Assembly (NCBI GenBank): GCA_003645115.1
Contig: QNEG01000040.1
Location: forward strand, 1-9,404
DNA: 9,404 bases
Reading direction: 5' to 3'
From: a bacterium
GTDB taxonomy: Bacteria; UBP14; UBA6098; B30-G16
The notes under the pieces are model-generated. The model was not told where the DNA came from, did no database searches, and saw nothing but the letters and a program-made list of their open reading frames with translations. Below, piece after piece: positions 6,101-9,404 of the stretch (positions are counted from its first letter, which is position 1; each line of letters opens with the position of its first letter). A program made the translations under genes and the position numbers.

Positions 6101-8294
6101 CAATCCTTCCTATGGCGAACATTGGTATGCAGAAAGCACTATCGTATCTGGTATGATTACCACCAATCCCGTATATGTGGGTGCTCCAGAGGATTCTATG
6201 TATTGTATCGGATATGCTGGCACCGGAGACCTCGCTGATACTTCTCATCAAACCGATTTCGAATTCACTATTACTCAACCCACATCTATCACTTGGATAT
6301 GGGCACCTGCCGATACTGTAGTGCAGTTGATTGTCTATTCCGATTATGATGACCCGATGCCATATGGAACCACATACTGGCTTATAGGTCAAACTGTCGA
6401 TGCCACCGTGGATTCTATGGCATACAGTCCCGATTCCACCGAACGACACAATTGTCTCGGTTTCGAGGTAATTGGTGCTATCGATTCGCTGGACACTACG
6501 GGGGTCACTGAACTGATGTTCGTAATCGACAGAAACACTGAATTATGGTGGTTATGGGATAACCAATATTATATCACTCTCACTTATGAGGGATTACCCG
6601 GCGGATATGAACCTGAACAAATCGGTGAGGGTTGGTATGCTGCCGGTGAAACTGCCTGGGTAGAAACGGAAACACCAGTGGATTGCGAATCTTATGGAAT
6701 ATATGGTTTCTATCTGTGGACTTATGAACCTCACGACCCCGATGTGGTGGGTGATACTCTGATAAATGCAACTACAGTGATAGTAAATGACAACTACACA
6801 TTGACCGCACACTACTCGCTGGCTCATCAAGTGGTAGTCAGTAAACACCCCGATAGAAACAATACTGGATGGATATTGATAGATACAGAGTATCACGATA
6901 GCACTGCGATGGTAGTCGATTGGTGGGGCGATGGCAGTTATCACGATATCGGTGTGCCATCGGTGGACTCTACCGCTTATGGCAGAAGATACTTATTCGA
7001 TTATTGGTCGGATGGCGGTGATACTTTACACCGAGTCGGTCCTATCGATACAGATACTACTTTCACTGCATATTATACCGAGCAAATTATGGCAATTGTT
7101 ACTAAAAATCCAGTTCATACCACCGGATGGCTTGAAGTGGATAGCGTATTATACTGGGATAGCACATATATTTATGGTGCGTATGATGAAACACTGGCAG
7201 TAGAATGCGATACATTCGGTGACCCTGCATCACCGGATTCGGTCGTATGCGATTCCTATATGGTGGTGGTCTGTGCAGATAGCGCTACTACCGGATGTAG
7301 TAGAACATTGAAATTCTGGTGGGAACCTGGATTGATACATACATTCGAGGCGAGTCCGCAGGATTCATTCCCCGCATCCACCGATTCCGCAAGATATTTC
7401 TTCGAGCACTGGGTCTATAATTACAGAAGGGGTTCCGATTCCACAGTGGTAAGAGATACCACAGATGAAATATACATTACCACCGAAACTATGATAGGTC
7501 CGGGGTCATTTGTAGCGCACTACCTCTCCAAGTGGAGAATCACTTTGACCAAAGAACCACCAGAAACTTTGGGCTATTTCTTGTTCTACACTCCATCCGA
7601 TACCGACACTATATATAATGAATGGCGATATAATTTCTGGTCGCTGGGCGATGAAAATGTAGTAATCGGTGTATCGGAATTCGATATATTGGATGTCCCT
7701 GGCACTGGCGATTCTGTATATACATTCCAACGCTGGAGCGATGATGGTGAATTAGTTCACGAAATCGGTCCTATTACCAGTGCTGTGGAGGAAACTGCAT
7801 TTTATGATGCAGATGTAGCAGTGCTGGCGATATATTTCGACCCGCAGAGACCCGATTCATTCAGATTCAATTGGTATCTGGACACACTCGACCCCTGCGA
7901 AACAAAGGCTATGGATGTCGCCGATTCCATTAAAATAGTCAATGATGGTAATGTCCCTATCGATATCGGCATTCGAGTTTATGAAACTTTTCCTTCTGGA
8001 TGGTTTGCCGGATTCTATCAGGATGAGGATAACTTTATGCTATTGTGTGAATTCACCAATAACAATACTCCACCGGTGACTTTCTCGCCCATAAGGGATT
8101 ATGTGAAAATGACTACCGAATGGGCTAATGAGAATAGATTCGGACCAGGCGGATATAATATCCTGCCACCACCGTATCCTTCCGAGGAGCAGTTCGATTA
8201 TATGTGGTTGAAATTCCTTGCACCGACCAGCAGTTCTATTGTCGGCGAGGTCAGGATTCAGACTATGGTTATCGCAAAATACAGGATGCCATAA
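42..8294 (+). CDS. Giant secreted beta-propeller and W-x-W/InlB-like repeat protein
   Basis: Predicted exported protein of 2750 residues; I do not recognise a named gene. In order it shows: a signal peptide (1 to about 22); a Pro-rich linker; a sialidase-like propeller with Asp boxes (about 134-554); three Y-x-x-Q-[YW] anchors (644-825); InlB-like beta units ending near 983, 1059 and 1146; a 12-unit array (1147-2172) whose units end in W-x-W; InlB-like units ending near 2258, 2345, 2494 and 2588; and a C-terminal beta domain. No hydrolase active site, LPxTG, PEP-CTERM or C-terminal transmembrane segment was seen. The architecture suggests a long extracellular fibre or adhesin-like surface protein with a binding head, which is inference. 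The frame is intact, ending in tandem stops TAA TAG and then a terminator. It is acidic and Tyr/Trp/Asp/Thr-rich. It is the only gene before the terminator in this window. Confidence 0.95.
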   Translation: MRKLFIWLILMSIVAFCFGNVADTDTAREKSQNPRMIVPDANYERPPTLSDLLMYAVKNKLPKVPLPPPRKLSPGIEKYYGPLPVSLPSAVSRGEYGMDTKHFRSSPSYSPSEALDYGGFDASDILVSTPSALPQFQPTIATDDSGNVFAAWIEEIDGNNWAVKASRSTDGGYTWESSVTVDGSGWNLMPRLAAFTAGAYTRVHLTYQKVEMHIYDIYDTSGTYLGQDTTYEGDVYYSRSNNTGASYSSHYPLANSDIDLIILHFNYDESYPDIAVDDANNVAVAFNTQADEGHILNIALLIIYIILFEGLPPFWFEYTWYTIEFRSSTSGGGTWSSAEEIVNEWFVDRWYPAIDIYGTGAGATMFCSYAQAGFLSLMNATTVMKEVDNPFYSPSVGDEVFIADGYCVSGGLKAGSDGNPRVAITDDFSWDDYDVYYTYSTDGGSSFISPIIIDIGYHDSYEPRMYLDEADNPFMAWTDARDGDYDIWCAWSEDGGITLRDDQHKVNQDPWNDNQYWPGVSLFLSDTVRRLDIDWWDTRYDPDGDIYYNHATWWRTNLHIQTHDSMANPIAGTVGVSYWSFGVLIERELEEGEWIIYHDPYTDITVDAISSGSDSTERWVLYENYTVDTVLTPTTPGNTYTLTYYDQYNTIFTTTKGNPPACPHPVPTGIFFTFQYFDGVEFGNTDYTHWADVHGIYNYTTTVVVTADQERWHTPEPGGYVMSTTIAPTYYHQWNAEFMRPLKQNSDTGECACTHTVPSFTLLSRYCDGENVGGATAITAWTDCGSIYEYENPKIITSQQRWMITSGASDVVDSLGPYQPDVYHQWKPSIVLIGPSDTNTTCCESYWNGGIEYYETDLWGTYYPWVDCASRLKMYDFTTLGWVARDPTEFSCITSAFMASIRYGNVVSVTLRNDFGYGFIMADGDTLSSPAVIGWAPSSDHTITAVTPQEFGATRYVWDHWDDGGEVSHMVTVISDTEFVAFFNRQFRLEIISDHGDPWGDGWYDEGTSAEFGVEQYDSVGGIRYVFTGWTGTGTGSYTGTDTCDTVIMNNPITEEASWDVEYKLNVTYTGTSIIPTQTGTGWYAAGSMASISTDSILGDDGTDEDSVRFLFDHWESTPSGAIIGCPNCANTQVFMDQPYTVTAVYVTQYRFWVFNDTFPDTLGAPDPAVGAHWITSGDSVVALVTSPYDGMYCTGYAGTGSVPTTGYSDTARFVMEEPSSITWHWGNQYILDVHAVLDGTPEYSDWLIDHPSMGASPPSGTTYVIPGDTVTVQLDNTLYEFLGPGWQDTCYAWSSIGAPCGAIDSCWGTGDSISFVMNENTLWLWHFTQQCSFEVKCTTATGTCGYDTPVPEYGYHWFDYGSEIMAYVSDPIDGEWYCVGYYSTWGSGWGDTTMVTINGPSWLAWRWVHMSDIESLTVITEHAPWECNPPAGVIYLPSGITIDVQAPLYDEPDTLDGTRFVCTGWEGTGCVPESGSTNYVPGGVTITESGTITWQWRTEHRVTIESEYDSPYPDTGDHWYPEGAVAVCSLESIIDTTDTGTAVYCVGWHPDFPQDTCLDFGVLDTLSNEPITFSVDCPVTITWKWSDYLAPLIVYSDHDSPIPSDTSWWIPGTEVTAFVTSPADWDTAYGERWVCTGWTGTGDVPPSGSEAAVTFTIEDTSTITWHWKQQYRLHITTNTYPNVYGMPDPDVGDYWFDVGDSVYCSTRPTDMEGTDTMYCVGLHGTGCVPDEWPMVEIWLNISEPGTLEWQWYNEDTVTHLCVRSPYDSPFPYGVSYWLLGDTIDATVEDSVVSGGEVISCIGWHGVGDSLPSIGDSTHINFTIWTPCTLWWDWSTVYHFTVDNPSGYDTPHPPVGDYIYPAGSYITGYIEEPIFIDALGDTHWCIGYFGTGDLDSVSPQVDFAFTITQNSSIEWRWADTVVQLDVYSDYGEPHPYGTTYWIPGTDVNAYVDSDVDIGDGVRAHCTGFVGTGSVPGSGSTNSINFTINENSSLTWLWEVQYQFTVNCSTIYGDSCGYDAPNPSYGEHWYAESTIVSGMITTNPVYVGAPEDSMYCIGYAGTGDLADTSHQTDFEFTITQPTSITWIWAPADTVVQLIVYSDYDDPMPYGTTYWLIGQTVDATVDSMAYSPDSTERHNCLGFEVIGAIDSLDTTGVTELMFVIDRNTELWWLWDNQYYITLTYEGLPGGYEPEQIGEGWYAAGETAWVETETPVDCESYGIYGFYLWTYEPHDPDVVGDTLINATTVIVNDNYTLTAHYSLAHQVVVSKHPDRNNTGWILIDTEYHDSTAMVVDWWGDGSYHDIGVPSVDSTAYGRRYLFDYWSDGGDTLHRVGPIDTDTTFTAYYTEQIMAIVTKNPVHTTGWLEVDSVLYWDSTYIYGAYDETLAVECDTFGDPASPDSVVCDSYMVVVCADSATTGCSRTLKFWWEPGLIHTFEASPQDSFPASTDSARYFFEHWVYNYRRGSDSTVVRDTTDEIYITTETMIGPGSFVAHYLSKWRITLTKEPPETLGYFLFYTPSDTDTIYNEWRYNFWSLGDENVVIGVSEFDILDVPGTGDSVYTFQRWSDDGELVHEIGPITSAVEETAFYDADVAVLAIYFDPQRPDSFRFNWYLDTLDPCETKAMDVADSIKIVNDGNVPIDIGIRVYETFPSGWFAGFYQDEDNFMLLCEFTNNNTPPVTFSPIRDYVKMTTEWANENRFGPGGYNILPPPYPSEEQFDYMWLKFLAPTSSSIVGEVRIQTMVIAKYRMP
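441..1703 (+). other. Sialidase-like beta-propeller domain with Asp boxes
   Basis: Residues about 134-554 contain repeated S-x-D-G-G-x-[TS]-[WF] Asp boxes: STDGGYTW at 168-175 and STDGGSSF at 440-447 are clear, while SNNTGASY (240-247), STSGGGTW (328-335) and SEDGGITL (492-499) are degenerate. They are interleaved with the accompanying strand pattern, for example PTIATDDSGNVFAAW and AWTDARDGDYDIW. This is the BNR/sialidase-superfamily signature, probably six blades. Many secreted proteins use this fold as a binding module without sialidase activity. I could not identify the catalytic Arg triad or nucleophile, so an enzymatic role is not claimed. Confidence 0.8.
924..965 (+). other. Hydrophobic AT-rich insert within the propeller
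   Basis: Residues 295-308 read ILNIALLIIYIILF: 14 almost entirely aliphatic or aromatic residues inside an otherwise acidic, polar secreted propeller, followed by an aromatic stretch (PPFWFEYTWY). The DNA is visibly richer in A and T than its surroundings and uses CTA, TTA, CTT and ATA codons. It could be a membrane-interacting loop between blades or a recently altered segment. The frame is intact through it. Confidence 0.6.
1704..1970 (+). other. Linking beta region after the propeller
   Basis: Residues about 555-643. It opens with TNLHIQTHDSMANPIAGTVG, which resembles a carboxypeptidase-regulatory-like or Ig-like beta fold where a surface protein elaborates a short hairpin. It then continues with alternating beta-strand-like stretches rich in Thr, Tyr and Asp. 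I do not recognise a specific family. It leads straight into the first Y-x-x-Q anchor. Confidence 0.4.
1971..2687 (+). repeat. Y-x-x-Q-[YW] beta repeats (three anchors)
   Basis: Residues 644-882. The anchors YYDQYN (Y at 645), YYHQWN (731) and VYHQWK (823) recur at 86 and 92 residues. Between anchors are related blocks: an N-terminal strand, a Cys-containing loop (PPACPHPVP, ECACTHTVP), a central Tyr/Trp-rich part (TDYTHWADV, AITAWTDCG), and a strand ending in DQERW or SQQRW. The third unit (CC-E-S-Y-W to about 882) is divergent and lacks a closing anchor. The YYHQ[YW] anchor is reminiscent of repeats in archaeal thermopsin-related surface proteins and WOR-3-type exported proteins; this is from memory and needs a profile search. 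Confidence 0.65.
2757..3479 (+). repeat. InlB-like beta repeats, N-side group
   Basis: Residues 906-1146. Three units end in FVAFF (983), EEASW (1059) and VTAVY (1146). Each has the divergent InlB B-repeat layout: a strand pair, an S/A-G-x-x-x-x-[ILV] turn (WYDEGTSA, WYAAGSMA), an F/W-x-x-W strand (YVWDHWDDGG, YVFTGWTGTG, FLFDHWEST), and a closing T-V-T-A-V-Y-like strand. Such units usually form extended rods in secreted bacterial proteins. The TGWTGTG element foreshadows the core motif of the following array. Confidence 0.7.
3480..6557 (+). repeat. 12-unit W-x-W repeat array organised as six A-B pairs
   Basis: Residues 1147-2172. Each unit of 80-100 residues ends in W-x-W. Unit limits: A1 3480-3719, B1 3720-4019, A2 4020-4265, B2 4266-4532, A3 4533-4799, B3 4800-5045, A4 5046-5297, B4 5298-5543, A5 5544-5792, B5 5793-6032, A6 6033-6302, B6 6303-6557. 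The unit plan is a strand; a D-[ST]-P-x-P turn; G-x-x-[WY]-W-x-x-G; a V-x-[AS] strand; C-x-G-[WYF]-x-G-T-G-x-[VL]; an F-T-I strand; and T-[IL]-x-W-x-W. A units typically open with QY or VY and have G-[DE]-x-W. B units often open with S-D or D-T-V-x-x-L, then VYSD and PYGTTYW. B1 is the most divergent. DNA identity between units is low except for short shared blocks, such as GTCTATTCCGATTATG in B5 and B6. The units look like a branch of the divergent InlB B-repeat superfamily. Confidence 0.85.
6558..7805 (+). repeat. InlB-like beta repeats, C-side group
   Basis: Residues 2173-2588. Four units close with TLTAHY (2258), TFTAYY (2345), FVAHY (2494) and ETAFY (2588). Units two and four carry the DYWSDGG or RWSDDGE element followed by H-x-[VI]-G-P-I, a standard feature of this repeat type. 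The third unit is about 149 residues instead of about 87. It holds an extra block with Cys pairs (VVVCADSATTGCSR) and FWWEPG, probably an inserted subdomain. These units flank the W-x-W array symmetrically with those before it. Confidence 0.7.
7806..8291 (+). other. C-terminal beta-rich domain of the giant protein
   Basis: Residues 2589-2750. It opens DADVAVLAIYFDPQ, then has SIKIVNDGNVPIDIGIRV, which reads as an Ig-like or CARDB-like beta-sandwich where a non-repeat capping domain would sit. An aromatic, Pro-rich stretch (YNILPPPYPSEEQFDYMW) precedes the final strand ending IAKYRMP. There is no LPxTG, no Gly-rich Por/type IX-like sorting module and no hydrophobic anchor. It may be a self-association, cell-surface docking or unrecognised secretion domain; this is inference. 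Confidence 0.5.
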
Positions 8295-8317
8295 TAGGGC
8301 ATTTTCCGAAATGATTG

Positions 8318-8354
8318 ACGGGAGCGTTAAATTCTATGGCGCTCCCGTTTTTCT
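8318..8354 (+). terminator. Rho-independent terminator after the giant gene
   Basis: A perfect 8-bp stem CGGGAGCG (8319-8326) pairs with CGCTCCCG (8340-8347), extended by an A-T pair (8318/8348), around a 13-base loop and followed by TTTTTCT. It lies 24 bases after the tandem stops TAA TAG (8292-8297). The T-run is only on the plus-strand 3' side, so it ends transcription of the giant gene. It also sits only 5 bases before the ribosome-binding site of the next gene, leaving no room for a promoter between them. Confidence 0.9.
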
Positions 8355-8359
8355 ACATT

Positions 8360-8363
8360 GGAG
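8360..8363 (+). promoter_or_regulatory. Ribosome-binding site of the cupin gene
   Basis: GGAG lies 6 bases before the ATG at 8370. A TTG at 8358 is in frame but overlaps this site and would add only MENI, so the ATG is the better start. Confidence 0.75.
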
Positions 8364-8369
8364 AACATT

Positions 8370-8810
8370 ATGGATGTGGAAACAATCAAAAAATTGCTTA
8401 ATCTGAAACCATTGAAACAGGAGGGCGGATATTTTCACGAGACCTATCGCTCACCGATTACAATTCGAGCAGATAAATTGCGCCCTGGATACGATGGCGA
8501 ACGCTCACTTTTCACGGTGATATATTATGTCCTGACCGATAACGATTTCTCTGCGCCACATCGACTGAACTCTGATGAGATATGGTTATTCCATCGAGGA
8601 GACCCCATAGAAATAAAACTCACTCACTCCGATAACAGCCAGGAAATTGTTATTCTGGGCAATGATATAGAAAATGGCGAGCGACCACAATTATTGATTC
8701 CAGCCAGAACTATCCAATCGGCGAAATTGCACTCTACTGAACACCATTACGCATTGGTATCCACTGTGGTAATTCCCGGTTTCGAATATGATGATTTTAA
8801 ACTGATATAG
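8370..8810 (+). CDS. Cupin_5 / DUF985 family protein
   Basis: A protein of 146 residues matching the Cupin_5 (DUF985, YML079w-like) family over its whole length. Family landmarks are EGGYFHETYRS (18-28), SAPHRLNSDEIWLFHRGDP (61-79), PQLLIPARTIQSAKL (106-120) and ALVSTVVIPGFEYDDF (128-143). The family adopts a small RmlC-like jelly-roll barrel. His64 and Glu70 sit where cupins usually place metal or ligand residues. The substrate and reaction are unknown for the family, with sugar-nucleotide or small-molecule binding only suggested. There is no signal peptide, so it is cytoplasmic. It is 75 bases downstream of the giant gene but behind that gene's terminator, and converges with the minus-strand gene 2 bases after its stop. 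It looks complete and ordinary in length. Confidence 0.93.
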   Translation: MDVETIKKLLNLKPLKQEGGYFHETYRSPITIRADKLRPGYDGERSLFTVIYYVLTDNDFSAPHRLNSDEIWLFHRGDPIEIKLTHSDNSQEIVILGNDIENGERPQLLIPARTIQSAKLHSTEHHYALVSTVVIPGFEYDDFKLI

Positions 8811-8812
8811 GA

Positions 8813-9404
8813 TTATTGAAGCATCGATTTTATTCTTAGCAGAAGTTGCTCCGTGCTGAAAACTGGCACATATAAGGGTTTTAATTCCACTTTATCTGAA
8901 TTATCGGTTTTGTGGCATACCAAAATTGCTGGTGTGGTCTGCAGGTTCCAGCGGTCGATTTGGGAGACATTTTCTCCCAAAGTATAGGAGGTGGTATAGA
9001 GTAATTTAAAATCCTCGCTTTTAATCATATATTCCAGCATCGATTTTGTCTGAATTGCCAAAGCAGAATCGGTATCCAGGAATATAAAAACAATCGGGAC
9101 ATTATAATTTTCCGCAATTATTTCCTTGACAACTTCTACCGCAGAATTCACCCAGGCGGGTCTATCTCCTATTCTCATTATGAATACAATCGACAGAGAA
9201 ACTTCTAACTCTGCTATTAAATTATTTATCGTCTTTACTTCCCCATCTATGGAGTGAAATGTATCGGAGAAGAAAGTTTTCATATCCAGAGTTTTAGCAG
9301 TATCGATAACCAATCCACAATTTCTGCATTTTTTCGTCTCCGCAGATATTAAGATAGGTAATATAAATATCAAATGATACCATATTCCCGAAATAATATT
9401 GAAC
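8813..9404 (-). CDS. Exported thioredoxin-like protein, 5' end beyond window
   Basis: The frame is open to the window edge, so the true start probably lies outside. A TTG at 9373 is the only plausible start inside and has no well-placed ribosome-binding site. Numbering from that TTG (186 residues): a hydrophobic segment with a likely cleavage after ISA (9-11) indicates export; CRNC follows at 16-19; then a thioredoxin-like alternation with SLSIVFIMRIGD (59-70), VPIVFIFLDTD (92-102) and TTPAILVC (146-153). The Pro in TTPAILV resembles the conserved cis-Pro of the thioredoxin fold. The usual W-C-x-x-C after the first strand is replaced by GDRPAW, so a redox active site at the normal place is missing. 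Role unknown; it could be a degenerate redoxin or a protein-interaction module. Fold assignment is tentative, the coding call is firm. Confidence 0.8.
   Translation of the reverse strand, partial: FNIISGIWYHLIFILPILISAETKKCRNCGLVIDTAKTLDMKTFFSDTFHSIDGEVKTINNLIAELEVSLSIVFIMRIGDRPAWVNSAVEVVKEIIAENYNVPIVFIFLDTDSALAIQTKSMLEYMIKSEDFKLLYTTSYTLGENVSQIDRWNLQTTPAILVCHKTDNSDKVELKPLYVPVFSTEQLLLRIKSMLQ

Noticed and set aside
5544..6449. Long open frame (301 codons) on the minus strand opposite the repeat array
   Set aside because: It is one of many antisense open frames over this gene produced by its codon bias. Its translation has no recognisable domain and the plus-strand frame has clear protein-level repeats.
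3480..6557. Possible CRISPR or DNA-level satellite array
   Set aside because: Units vary in length from 240 to 300 bases with low nucleotide identity and an uninterrupted reading frame, so the repetition is at the protein level.
8315..8320. TTGACG resembling a -35 promoter box for the cupin gene
   Set aside because: No acceptable -10 sequence occurs 16-18 bases downstream; that position falls in the terminator stem.
8820..9049. Direct repeat AGCATCGATTTT at 8820 and 9038
   Set aside because: Both copies encode Lys-Ser-Met-Leu in the same minus-strand gene at unrelated positions; a short coincidence of codon choice.

Overview
The window looks bacterial: Shine-Dalgarno-led starts, a rho-independent terminator and tight gene packing. 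Base composition is moderate (roughly 45% GC by eye). Almost all of it is one very large gene (42-8294, plus strand) for a predicted secreted protein of 2750 residues, about 300 kDa. An N-terminal sialidase-like beta-propeller followed by long runs of divergent InlB-type beta repeats is a layout I associate with uncultured FCB-group and WOR-3/Cloacimonadota-like lineages. That placement is a low-confidence inference, because no marker gene is present.

Layout of the giant gene, numbered from the ATG at 42: signal peptide (residues 1 to about 22); Pro-rich linker (23-133); Asp-box beta-propeller (about 134-554) with an odd hydrophobic insert (295-308); linking beta region (555-644); Y-x-x-Q-[YW] repeats (from 644); InlB-like units (about 906-1146); a 12-unit W-x-W array built as six A-B pairs (1147-2172); four more InlB-like units (2173-2588); a C-terminal beta-rich domain (2589-2750). 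Tandem stops and a strong hairpin terminator follow.

Downstream are a small Cupin_5/DUF985-family gene (8370-8810, plus) and, convergent to it with only 2 bases between the stops, a predicted exported thioredoxin-like protein (8813-9404, minus) whose start lies beyond the right edge. Nothing in the sequence links these two functionally to the giant protein.

The most interesting signals are: the strict A-B alternation of the repeat array; a cysteine in all 12 units; near-total absence of lysine from that array (3 in about 1026 residues); and complete absence of GATC (also GTAC and ACGT) from the whole window, visible in synonymous codon choice. I saw no mobile element, CRISPR array, tRNA or rRNA.
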